The notes under the pieces were generated by a model. The model saw nothing but the letters and a program-made list of their open reading frames with translations. It made no database searches and was not told where the DNA came from. Shown here one piece after another: positions 23,544 through 29,292 of a stretch of 29,472 bases of DNA. Position 1 is the stretch's first letter; each line of letters starts with the position of its first letter. Source of the stretch: a virus; the IMG/VR virus record IMGVR_UViG_3300021438_000057, positions 1 through 29,472 of that record; one strand, given 5' to 3'. The translations under genes were made by a program, and so were the position numbers.

Positions 23544-24002
23544 CTAAACCCGCTTTAAATATAATTCACCGTTCTTAACGCGAATTACTTGGTTTACTCT
23601 CATGTTAGAGCCTTTTAAGCCAACAAAGACGCGGCCCTTATCTGTTTCGACCCACTTAAAGTTGGCGTGTATCTTCTTAATCTTACACAACTTTACCTGG
23701 CAATGCTCGGGAAACAAGCCATCCAAAGCTGTTGTTTTAGGCGTGTCTAGCGTCATTATAGGCCATTCTTGGGCCGTTTCCTCTGTGGCAGCAGTAGCCA
23801 CACTGACAGGTTGTGCGTCTTGTTTATGTTCAACCCTACTTGGATCAATCACACTTACTCCAAGTATATCGCACCTAAACATGTTTTTAAACGTCTTGAA
23901 GCACTTGCGCTCGACATAATCAACGCCCTTAACATAGTTGCTCAAATTATACGCAGCACCGTCACGCAACTTAACAGCACTCTCGTTAACATTGTATTTC
24001 AT
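23544..24002 (-). CDS. Unknown 152-aa protein with OB-like C-terminus
   Basis: ATG 24002 (MKYNVNESAVKLRDGAAYNL) gives 152 aa; a TTG upstream at 24041 would add 13 residues. The N-terminal ~55 residues are charged, with Cys at two points (ERKCFKTFKNMFRC). The middle (about 60-95) is a Pro/Thr/Ala-rich linker. The end (about 100-152: HCQVKLCKIKKIHANFKWVE, then KGRVFVGLKGSNMRVNQVIR) is basic and beta-stranded. It stands alone between two long non-coding stretches. An RNA/DNA-binding role is suggested by the basic beta end but not shown. A 7-bp stem (24024-24042) lies in its leader. Confidence 0.65.
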   Translation of the reverse strand: MKYNVNESAVKLRDGAAYNLSNYVKGVDYVERKCFKTFKNMFRCDILGVSVIDPSRVEHKQDAQPVSVATAATEETAQEWPIMTLDTPKTTALDGLFPEHCQVKLCKIKKIHANFKWVETDKGRVFVGLKGSNMRVNQVIRVKNGELYLKRV

Positions 24003-24227
24003 ACGCTTTAAAGTCAGACGACTATTGAGAATGTGTCTCAATAAGGAAAAATAGCGCCCAATCTACACAGTAAATCGGCCCTGTAGCCACCTATTCTCGC
24101 TAGCTCAACCAAAGATAACGATTTCAGTGACCCACAGAGGAGCAATATGCTCGCGCTACTCGCTTTTCACATCCCGCTCACATCTGTAGCAACATGTGCC
24201 ACAGTAGTCAAGTGGCAGCAGTAGCCA
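23785..24227. repeat. 16-bp direct repeat, one copy in a gene and one in non-coding DNA
   Basis: GTGGCAGCAGTAGCCA occurs exactly at 23785-23800 (inside the 152-aa gene, coding for part of its linker) and at 24212-24227 in the non-coding stretch upstream. A shorter relative, GCAGTAGCCAC, is at 27965-27975 within the DnaB-like gene. The core GTAGCCA is also enriched around 23.1-24.3 kb. Confidence 0.55.
24024..24042 (-). promoter_or_regulatory. Leader hairpin of the 152-aa gene
   Basis: ATTGAGA pairs with TCTCAAT (7 bp) around a 5-nt loop, 22-40 nt upstream of the ATG at 24002. There is no T-run after it. It may shape the leader transcript; no known class. Confidence 0.35.
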
Positions 24228-24583
24228 GGGTAGCAACACAAAGAGCGGCGGCCAGTTGCGCGAAAAATTTTTAGATGGGGGGATGCGTCTACAACGGCAC
24301 CAGCGCACAGATTTCAACCCCCTCCCCCCATGCTAGGAAATGGCACTTTTTACCCCTCAATTCCATATTACATGTGTTGTATTGTGTTATTAACAGTGCA
24401 AATCGGCAGGGTTTGCCTAGTTTGTTGGCGTGTTTGGGCGTGTTTTGTAGTGAATTAGCGTAGGTTTGCTCTGTTAATTGGTCAAAGCGGCTGCGGAAAT
24501 GCATTCCCATCCAATGTGTTCAATTTCTTTACACTCCCGTTTGCGCCGTTTTTTGCAGCCTGCCCACTCCCATACCACTACGC
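24043..24583. other. Repeat-rich non-coding stretch
   Basis: No gene is supported here. Visible elements are GTAGCAACA twice (24186-24194, 24230-24238) and a 9-bp inverted repeat ATGGGGGGA/TCCCCCCAT (24275-24283, 24323-24331) next to a CCCCCTCCCCCC tract. A tandem GGCGTGTTT pair 10 bp apart is at 24427-24445, inside a T/G-rich plus strand. A 73-aa minus-strand frame (24289-24510) crosses these repeats but shows no protein-like features. Origin or packaging functions are possible. Confidence 0.5.
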
Positions 24584-24615
24584 AAAAAAGCCCGCCCAGA
24601 TTGCTCCGAGCGGGC
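24584..24615 (-). terminator. Intrinsic terminator ending the small-gene operon
   Basis: On the minus strand GCCCGC (24615-24610) pairs with GCGGGC (24595-24590) and is followed directly by TTTTTT (24589-24584). It lies 16 bases after the stop of the 23-aa membrane gene. GC-rich stem plus T-run in the right orientation is the best terminator in the window. It likely separates transcription of the right-hand operon from the terL side. Confidence 0.8.
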
Positions 24616-24631
24616 CCTTGCCTTGCCTTGT

Positions 24632-24703
24632 TTAGTGTCGCAACCAATACACCACCGCCACAAATAAGGGAAACATAATAGCACTATAGACTAGCTCACT
24701 CAT
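24632..24703 (-). CDS. 23-aa single-pass membrane peptide
   Basis: ATG 24703 overlaps the stop of the 45-aa gene by 4 nt (ATGA). The peptide MSELVYSAIMFPLFVAVVYW ends in LRH. Residues 5-20 are hydrophobic enough for one membrane span with a short basic end. The terminator follows directly. The overlap and operon end make translation credible despite the size. Function unknown; it may partner the 45-aa membrane protein encoded just before it. Confidence 0.5.
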   Translation of the reverse strand: MSELVYSAIMFPLFVAVVYWLRH

Positions 24704-24837
24704 CCCCATGCTCCCTCTTTTTTAGCCCAAACTACCAACGCCACAATCACCACAAGCGCCAACGCTACTTGCCAACCGAGCTCACGATAAGCAGCAGCCT
24801 CTGCTAGTGCTGGGAGGTCAATGTTTGTTATATTCAT
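24700..24837 (-). CDS. 45-aa single-pass membrane protein
   Basis: ATG 24837 starts 1 nt past the preceding stop (TAATATG). The N-terminal 20 residues are polar/acidic (MNITNIDLPALAEAAAYREL). Residues about 22-38 are a clear membrane span (WQVALALVVIVALVVWA). A short charged end follows (KKEGAWG). A tandem small-membrane-protein pair with ATGA overlap is reminiscent of spanin or superinfection-exclusion genes, but the lysis cassette is elsewhere and no lipobox is present. Unknown. Confidence 0.6.
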   Translation of the reverse strand: MNITNIDLPALAEAAAYRELGWQVALALVVIVALVVWAKKEGAWG

Positions 24838-24838
24838 A

Positions 24839-25018
24839 TTAGGCGCAAATCGCTGTCTCAATGCGGGTTACAAGCCCAATCTCTCCGTGTTTGCGGATGA
24901 TCCGTTGCGCTCCAATGTACGTTAGTTTGTATGGTCTACGCAACCATAAGGTGCTCTCATGGTACGCGTTACGACTAGGGATGTAGGTGCTGATTGTGAT
25001 GATGTTGTAGATTTTCAT
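24839..25018 (-). CDS. Small basic protein, 59 aa, unknown
   Basis: ATG 25018 follows an A-rich leader (CAACAAACAACAAAATG). The protein MKIYNIITISTYIPSRNAYH continues with ESTLWLRRPYKLTYIGAQRI and then IRKHGEIGLVTRIETAICA. It is basic and looks like a small folded beta/alpha protein rather than random sequence. It lies 28 bases after the gene product 88-like gene and ends 1 base before the 45-aa gene start. No known family. Confidence 0.6.
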   Translation of the reverse strand: MKIYNIITISTYIPSRNAYHESTLWLRRPYKLTYIGAQRIIRKHGEIGLVTRIETAICA

Positions 25019-25046
25019 TTTGTTGTTTGTTGATGATTTGTTGCTG

Positions 25047-25688
25047 TTAGTGCCAAAAATAGGAGACGACAGGGACGGACCTATCCCAGCAAGCGCGACA
25101 GTCGCCGCATTTGTTGCCCCGGTCTTTACTAGGGCAAGGGTGGCCTAATGGCGCAGCGTGATCCGTGACGATAGAGCTTGGCAGGTGCCGGAGAGCTTGT
25201 GGTGTTGGGGCGGCTGTGTCTCGTTTGTAAGCACTGAGACGCACGGTTAAATTTTCCGGAAACTCCCCATTTGTTTTAATCCATTGCGATACAATGCCAT
25301 ACTCCTTAGTCGGCAACCAAAACACACAGTCTGGCACGCTAAGCGCAACGTGCACAATGGCTTCGAGCATTTCAAGGGACTGCAGATCCCCTGAATCAAA
25401 CCAACGAAAAAACGCAAGACCCTTGCGCTTAATAAGTTCTGCCATGTTGCAAGCCCACGTTGTTGAGTCTGCTAAAAAGCACGCAAGTCTCCGCTCAAGA
25501 GCATCTTGCACGTTTCTAAATGCGTACATCCCTTTTAATGCATAGCAACCCTCACAAATTGAGCCCTGAACCTTCGCCAGCTTAGAGCCTACACGGCAAT
25601 GTTTTGCGCTAATGCTCCAAGAGGGACACGGCATTTTGCCAGTTTGAGAGAGTCCCCCAACTGCGTTTTCCAACTCGTTGATTTTCAT
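25047..25688 (-). CDS. Gene product 88-like Cys-rich phage protein
   Basis: This is a 213-aa protein. The N-terminus has MPCPSWSISAKHC (Cys21, Cys31) then GSICEGCYALKGMYAF (Cys45, Cys48), the signature I associate with the phage/actinophage 'gene product 88' group. Alpha/beta sequence follows (LAFFRWFDSGDLQSLEMLEA, VFWLPTKEYGIV, NLTVRLSAYK), like a small TIM-type barrel. The C-terminus has another cluster, HPCPSKDRGNKCGDCRACWD. The four-Cys groups at both ends suggest bound metal or an iron-sulphur cluster. Function is not known for the family. It overlaps the upstream zinc-ribbon gene by 1 nt (TAATG). Confidence 0.75.
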   Translation of the reverse strand: MKINELENAVGGLSQTGKMPCPSWSISAKHCRVGSKLAKVQGSICEGCYALKGMYAFRNVQDALERRLACFLADSTTWACNMAELIKRKGLAFFRWFDSGDLQSLEMLEAIVHVALSVPDCVFWLPTKEYGIVSQWIKTNGEFPENLTVRLSAYKRDTAAPTPQALRHLPSSIVTDHAAPLGHPCPSKDRGNKCGDCRACWDRSVPVVSYFWH

Positions 25689-25900
25689 TATTCTCGCCCC
25701 CCTTTAAATGCTCTCATGATGAGCACGTTGTGAGTTCCATACACTTCGCGAGCACCACAGCTTCCGCACGTATATTTCGCCGCATCCGGCTCAATACCAA
25801 AAGCTTCCGCGCCGCAGCTTAGACAAAACCCTTCGCAATCATCGCATTGCAATTGTGCCTCTACTTGTTCCCAAATCGGGAAGTTGTTCGGATTCATCAT
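25688..25900 (-). CDS. Small double-knuckle zinc-ribbon protein
   Basis: This is a 70-aa protein. CDDCEGFCLSCGAEAFGIEP (about 19-38) and TCGSCGAREVYG (about 44-55) give a CxxC...CxxC ribbon with an additional upstream CxxC. The remainder is short and polar. Such ribbon proteins often precede or accompany other Cys-rich phage genes, here the 213-aa gene coupled by TAATG. It may bind zinc for protein or nucleic acid contacts; no specific role. Two ATGs in tandem (MMNP) make the first residue uncertain. Confidence 0.75.
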   Translation of the reverse strand: MMNPNNFPIWEQVEAQLQCDDCEGFCLSCGAEAFGIEPDAAKYTCGSCGAREVYGTHNVLIMRAFKGGRE

Positions 25901-25916
25901 TTTACAAATTAGGCCC

Positions 25917-26069
25917 TTACCCTCTCGCCGTGTTTATGGTTCGGTACGGACTACCTTCGGGGGCGTCCCCTAAACCAGTGCGACGGCACCGGCCTGTCTC
26001 TGTTATCGGCGCCCGTGCTCCAGTTGTATAGCGTTTTTTTGTGTTTTTTAGCGTGCTGTCCTGGTGCAT
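25917..26069 (-). CDS. Small basic protein, 50 aa, unknown
   Basis: The frame from ATG 26069 to TAA 25919-25917 encodes MHQDSTLKNTKKRYTTGARA then PITETGRCRRTGLGDAPEGS and PYRTINTARG. The 'ThrThrGlyAlaArgAlaPro...Thr-Gly-x-Cys' stretch distantly recalls small bacterial/phage proteins with a 'G-x-x-A-P-x-x-G-x-Y' core (YjzC-like), but I would not name it. It ends 16 nt before the zinc-ribbon gene start, with normal operon spacing. The region is also GC-rich with a GGGG-ACG-CCCC stem, so a structured leader RNA is an alternative. Confidence 0.4.
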   Translation of the reverse strand: MHQDSTLKNTKKRYTTGARAPITETGRCRRTGLGDAPEGSPYRTINTARG

Positions 26070-26234
26070 TAACCTATTTTTACTAGGTAAAAATTGCCAT
26101 AGGCTTTGCCTTAGGCTTTGCCCTAAGTTTGCACGTAGCGCACTTGTATTAAATCACCAAATCTCCTATTTGCGTTTTTAAAATTTGAATTTGAAATTTG
26201 CATTTGTGAATTTGAAATTTGAAATCTGAATTAC
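26070..26234. promoter_or_regulatory. Candidate control or origin region: hairpin, tandem repeat, 21-bp-spaced iterons
   Basis: Three elements sit in 165 non-coding bases. ATTTTTAC-TAG-GTAAAAAT is a perfect 8-bp palindrome (26076-26094). TAGGCTTTGCC is repeated in tandem at 26100-26110 and 26112-26122; the second copy also forms CTTAGG-CTTTGC-CCTAAG. TGAATTTGAAATTTG occurs at 26186-26200 and 26207-26221, exactly 21 bp apart (two helical turns), in very AT-rich DNA. This fits binding sites for a phage regulator or replication initiator. A 26-aa frame (26123-26203) is not convincing. Confidence 0.5.
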
Positions 26235-26426
26235 CTATTCCTCTTCCTCCTCATATTCATCCTGCACTGCTGCTTCTGGACACTGCCGCAGTATATGTAT
26301 GAGAAACCTGGCACCATCATGTTCTGAACCGCTTAGTCCAACTTCCATTACCCACTCGTTGCAATCAGTCTCACTCATCATCTCGCAGAGTGTACCAACA
26401 GCATTTGTTACTCTATGCTTACTCAT
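26235..26426 (-). CDS. Small acidic protein, 63 aa
   Basis: ATG 26426 (MSKHRVTNAVGTLCEMMSET) overlaps the end of the HTH gene by 8 nt. The longer reading to 26477 lies inside that gene. The protein is helical, and ends with a run of glutamates (DEYEEEEE), giving a strong negative charge. The acidic tail might mimic DNA or bind a basic partner, such as the HTH protein translated just before it. Unknown family. Confidence 0.65.
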   Translation of the reverse strand: MSKHRVTNAVGTLCEMMSETDCNEWVMEVGLSGSEHDGARFLIHILRQCPEAAVQDEYEEEEE

Positions 26427-26964
26427 CTTTAGGTTTAAGTGCTGCCATAAAGGCGTTGTTAAGTTCGGCAGGTGCATGCATGTGTATATGCTGATGCAGC
26501 GTGTCAGGACCGTTGTTCTTGTCCATTGACATCACCTTATCAAATGCGATGCCCAACGCTAGGACGCTGTCCTTAGCTGACATCTCGGGCATGAGTTCAG
26601 CCACACGGTCAGCAGCAGACTCGACTACGCTTTGAAGCTTGCCACGCAGGTTAACTTTGAACATGGCATTGCGAAACTGTGAATCGTGATCGAGTGCAGT
26701 CTGTTTAACCTCCATGCACACTTGGCGACTTAAGCCAGTAATTTCCTCGATAGCACGCAGGCTCATGCCTTTGCAGTACAGATCGATGATCTGCTTTCGC
26801 ACATCTTCACTGACGCTGGCTAGGGGGCCAGCGCCATTGATTTTTTGAATTCCAGTGCCCATTACATGATCCTCAATCCGCACGCCAGAGAGTCCAGCAA
26901 GCTGCCTAGCACGCGATTCAGGTGAGCGATAAGTCTGTTTACGCTTTGGCTTTGGCTTTTTCAT
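26419..26964 (-). CDS. HTH DNA-binding protein, terminase small subunit candidate
   Basis: This is a 181-aa protein. The N-terminus is very basic (MKKPKPKRKQTYRSPESRAR). An HTH lies at about 50-85: SEDVRKQIIDLYCKGMSLRA, then IEEITGLSRQVCMEVKQ, a resolvase/transposase-like helix-turn-helix. A long helical region follows (about 100-150: LRGKLQSVVESAADRVAELM). The tail is Gly/Pro/His-rich (NNGPDTLHQHIHMHAPAELN). HTH followed by a helical oligomerisation part is the plan of many small terminase subunits, and no other candidate is in this window. It is about 3.5 kb from terL, which is unusual. A transcription regulator is the alternative. Confidence 0.7.
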   Translation of the reverse strand: MKKPKPKRKQTYRSPESRARQLAGLSGVRIEDHVMGTGIQKINGAGPLASVSEDVRKQIIDLYCKGMSLRAIEEITGLSRQVCMEVKQTALDHDSQFRNAMFKVNLRGKLQSVVESAADRVAELMPEMSAKDSVLALGIAFDKVMSMDKNNGPDTLHQHIHMHAPAELNNAFMAALKPKDE

Positions 26965-27457
26965 ATTTGAATATCATTGCACATTGTGCAGAACAGGTGC
27001 GTCTATCACGATCTCTAAGACGATTTGTATTACACACTGGACACATTGGCAGTGTTGGTGGTTTAAGCTGTTGAATGCACTTTACAGAACATGCCTTTGC
27101 ATCTGGCCCTTTAAGGCGCTCCAGTCCACACACAGGACATAGTGGCCGAGTAACACGCGCCTTAGCGGCACGGGAGCGCAGTTCTGTTGTGCATGCTGGT
27201 GAGCAACCTTTAGCTACGCTAGAAATTTTGCACTCAAACTTACCCTGACAAACATGACAAGAGCGAGTCTCTACCTTACTTTTGTTGGTGCGTGACTTAT
27301 ACGGTGTAAGTTCTGATGGTGGCCCATCTACAATCTGACCGCGTTCCTTGGCACGTTTTATAGTTTCACGAAAGTCTTCGTAATCAAAGCCACTATACTT
27401 AACCAGCGGAGCAAGACTGCGCCTGCTGTACACTGGTTGACCGTTCATCAAGTTCAT
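26939..27457 (-). CDS. Triple zinc-ribbon/HNH-like Cys-rich protein
   Basis: This is a 172-aa protein. The N-terminal 60 residues are helical and basic (SRRSLAPLVKYSGFDYEDFR). Three Cys modules follow, each C-x2-C-x10~16-C-x3-C. They are CHVCQGKFEC...GCSPAC (about 67-89), CPVCGLERLKGPDAKACSVK (106-126) and CPVCNTNRLRDRDRRTCSAQ (138-159). The tail is basic (YEKAKAKA). The internal repeat suggests duplication of one zinc knuckle. It probably binds nucleic acid. It overlaps the HTH gene by 26 nt and the 58-aa gene by 4 nt. No endonuclease HNH triad is visible. Confidence 0.75.
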   Translation of the reverse strand: MNLMNGQPVYSRRSLAPLVKYSGFDYEDFRETIKRAKERGQIVDGPPSELTPYKSRTNKSKVETRSCHVCQGKFECKISSVAKGCSPACTTELRSRAAKARVTRPLCPVCGLERLKGPDAKACSVKCIQQLKPPTLPMCPVCNTNRLRDRDRRTCSAQCAMIFKYEKAKAKA

Positions 27458-27630
27458 TTCTTTAATTTTACTTTAGGTTTAGTGCCAGGTTCAATAATGC
27501 CCATGGCCTTGAGTTTGGCATGCATTACCATCCACTGATCAGTAGTGTGCGATAGATAGAGTTGCTTGATCAAGTCTTTCAGCAACTTATTTTCTTGCTC
27601 AAGCGTTAAGGAAGGAGGCTGTTCTGCCAT
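27454..27630 (-). CDS. Small helical protein, 58 aa
   Basis: The frame from ATG 27630 to TGA (27456-27454) encodes MAEQPPSLTLEQENKLLKDL, IKQLYLSHTTDQWMVMHAKL and KAMGIIEPGTKPKVKLKK. Residues 8-45 are helical with a leucine pattern; the end is basic. The start overlaps the DnaB-like gene end by 32 nt, and the stop overlaps the next start by 4 nt (ATGA). The overlap pattern and sequence character support a real gene. Function unknown; it may assist the ATPase or zinc-ribbon protein. Confidence 0.6.
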   Translation of the reverse strand: MAEQPPSLTLEQENKLLKDLIKQLYLSHTTDQWMVMHAKLKAMGIIEPGTKPKVKLKK

Positions 27631-28189
27631 TGAATCTTAGGTTGGTCTCTACGCCACAAGGGCCGTTGCGTTGATAGGGTATGCTGATCGTTCGGAGTTC
27701 ACCAGCATCTTCATCGAGTTTGATAGCAAGAATACAAGTAGCATCTTGCTGGATGGCTCGCGATTCACGGGCTTTGCCCTGCTCGTTAAGCTGGGTAATA
27801 CCGATGACCAAGCAACTGAGTTCTAAGCCAAGCAAGCGCAGCGAGCGTGACACCTCTGCAACCTCACGCTCGCGAGTTCCTTCACGGCCTAGCTCGCAGC
27901 GCACTAGCTGGATGTAGTCAACTAGCAAGACCTTTAGTCCGATAGGTGACTTAGCCATAGCCCTAGCAGTAGCCACGATAGAAGCAATATCATACAAATC
28001 ATCCCGTACCACTAGGTTGTTGTTGCTGATTATGTTAATTGCTTTCTGCACACCAGCAACATGAGCTTGAGTATCCAGCCCCTCCGCAAGAGCGCGGAGA
28101 GGCACGTTTCCAAGCTTTGCCACAAGCCTGTCGATGATCTGGCTGGCAGGCATCTCAAGTGAAACTACGAGTATGCCTATTTTTGACAT
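27599..28189 (-). CDS. DnaB/RecA-type helicase domain lacking the Walker A part
   Basis: This is a 196-aa protein. It starts at the strand normally following Walker A: MSKIGILVVSLEMP (SLEM at 10-13, catalytic Glu12). It then has LLVDYIQLV (Walker B, 88-96, Asp91), GITQLN (sensor strand, 130-135), ESRAIQQDA (142-150) and YQRNGPCG (Arg finger-like, 172-179), the order of the DnaB C-terminal ATPase domain. No GxxxxGK(S/T) exists in it or in the frames just upstream. So either it is a truncated helicase, or it works with a partner supplying the P-loop. The start overlaps a 34-aa coiled-coil gene by 13 nt. Family clear; activity doubtful. Confidence 0.8.
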   Translation of the reverse strand: MSKIGILVVSLEMPASQIIDRLVAKLGNVPLRALAEGLDTQAHVAGVQKAINIISNNNLVVRDDLYDIASIVATARAMAKSPIGLKVLLVDYIQLVRCELGREGTREREVAEVSRSLRLLGLELSCLVIGITQLNEQGKARESRAIQQDATCILAIKLDEDAGELRTISIPYQRNGPCGVETNLRFNGRTASFLNA

Positions 28190-28281
28190 AGCGCACCTTT
28201 AACAATTGCCTTTTTGAGATCTGCCAGTTCTTTTCTCAATCGCTCCACCTCAAGCCTTAGGTTTTGTAATTCTTTTTCCAT
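28177..28281 (-). CDS. 34-aa coiled-coil peptide
   Basis: ATG 28281 to TAG encodes MEKELQNLRLEVERLRKELA, then DLKKAIVKGALCQK. Leucines at heptad spacing over residues 5-25 give a short coiled coil. It overlaps the 91-aa gene end by 32 nt and the DnaB-like start by 13 nt. It occupies the place where a helicase N-terminal domain or linker would end. It may be a small oligomerisation peptide or a relic. Length makes this tentative. Confidence 0.45.
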   Translation of the reverse strand: MEKELQNLRLEVERLRKELADLKKAIVKGALCQK

Positions 28282-28525
28282 TATCTTTTCTAGTTGATGT
28301 TACTGTTTTTTGTCCTCTATATGGCACACACACAAGATCAACTCGTATGATGTCCGTGGATTGATTGCTTGAAAGTTCGGACTGCTCTTCCAATATTTCC
28401 ATGCACGTTGTCTTGTCACCAATGACAATTACCTCTTGTGTTAGCTTTGGCCGAGGTAGTTTCGCACTCTCGTCAATCACCTCGGTGCGCCTAAGCACTA
28501 CCCATGCTTTGAGAATTCTAGGCAT
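28250..28525 (-). CDS. Small unknown protein, 91 aa
   Basis: ATG 28525 (MPRILKAWVVLRRTEVIDES) overlaps the exonuclease stop by 1 nt (TAATG). The sequence is beta-stranded (EVIVIGDKTTCMEILEEQSE, RVDLVCVPYRGQKTVTS) with a basic end (RKDNGKRITKPKA). It is in the DNA-metabolism operon between the nuclease and DnaB-like genes. No motif known to me; a small DNA-binding accessory is a guess. Confidence 0.65.
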   Translation of the reverse strand: MPRILKAWVVLRRTEVIDESAKLPRPKLTQEVIVIGDKTTCMEILEEQSELSSNQSTDIIRVDLVCVPYRGQKTVTSTRKDNGKRITKPKA

Positions 28526-29292
28526 TACCAAGTTCTTGGAAGGATTACCTTAAACTCAGGCAGTCCAGGCCAAATGTCCGATTCAACACAAGCGATGAAA
28601 TGCTCCAACTCTTCATTGATACGGTCATTTGCCTGCTTTAGCAGCCCCGTAGAGGCTTTCATTAACTGGCACAGGTGTGGAGCCTCGGTGTCCACTACAA
28701 GGAACCAAAATGCTGCTTCCACGCCTGAACCAATGCTTTCGCGCAATCCGCGCTGATACCAAGCAGCCTGCACGTCATATCGGAATGCAAAGAACTTGGA
28801 ATCAAACGAGCGAATATCGTTGGTGGTTTTAAGATCAACAATAGCAAGTTCACCGTTAACCTCACCGATCAAATCTGGACGGCCCTTGCATTGAATGCCA
28901 GAGCGTTCCCAAAACATGCTGTTCTCAATACCGCTAGCATCATATTTAACCTTTTCCAGCAATGGTTCACATGCTGCCTTGCAACCGAGGATCACTGTCT
29001 CTTCATCCTGCGTGATGATCGTCTTGCCTACATTCTCATAGCAAAACCCAGCCCACTCGGCTTTACCGTCCTTGGTGCGTTTGTCCACGTTTGGCCCTAC
29101 GGCATAATCTATACGATTCTCTAGTACAAGTGAGTGGATGAGTGTGCCCAACTCCATGGAGCGAGATGGCTTCCACTCTTGCCCCTTTCGGTGAATGTAA
29201 TAGCTTGGCGCAACCGCAAAGTTGTCCAGTTCATGTTTGCTGAGTCCTGCCATTGCACGGTACTCGGCCATTGGTAAGTCTTTCTTAATCAT
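28525..29292 (-). CDS. PD-(D/E)XK exonuclease (exodeoxyribonuclease VIII-like / DUF3799 type)
   Basis: This is a 255-aa protein. Key residues: ELGTLIHSLVLE (47-58), GRPDLIGEVNG with Asp140, LAIVDLKTT with Asp153 and Lys155 (the D-x(n)-D-x-K active site), and YDVQAAWYQRGL (about 170-181), matching the Q-Y motif of the RecE/AddB-type nuclease family. It should digest double-stranded DNA with metal ions, making 3' single strands for recombination or degrading host DNA. No single-strand annealing protein is seen in the window; one may lie upstream. It overlaps the neighbouring kinase-like gene by 4 nt (ATGA). Confidence 0.88.
   Translation of the reverse strand: MIKKDLPMAEYRAMAGLSKHELDNFAVAPSYYIHRKGQEWKPSRSMELGTLIHSLVLENRIDYAVGPNVDKRTKDGKAEWAGFCYENVGKTIITQDEETVILGCKAACEPLLEKVKYDASGIENSMFWERSGIQCKGRPDLIGEVNGELAIVDLKTTNDIRSFDSKFFAFRYDVQAAWYQRGLRESIGSGVEAAFWFLVVDTEAPHLCQLMKASTGLLKQANDRINEELEHFIACVESDIWPGLPEFKVILPRTW

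Noticed and set aside
24289-24510. 73-aa minus-strand frame
   Set aside because: It covers the inverted and tandem repeats, lies after the terminator, and has no protein-like pattern or coupling to neighbours.
25917-26060. Riboswitch in the GC-rich part upstream of the zinc-ribbon gene
   Set aside because: Contains GGGG-ACG-CCCC and other short stems but matches no riboswitch core I know; the 50-aa frame explains it at least as well.
26123-26203. 26-aa minus-strand frame in the iteron block
   Set aside because: Low-complexity translation of repeats, short, not coupled to any gene.
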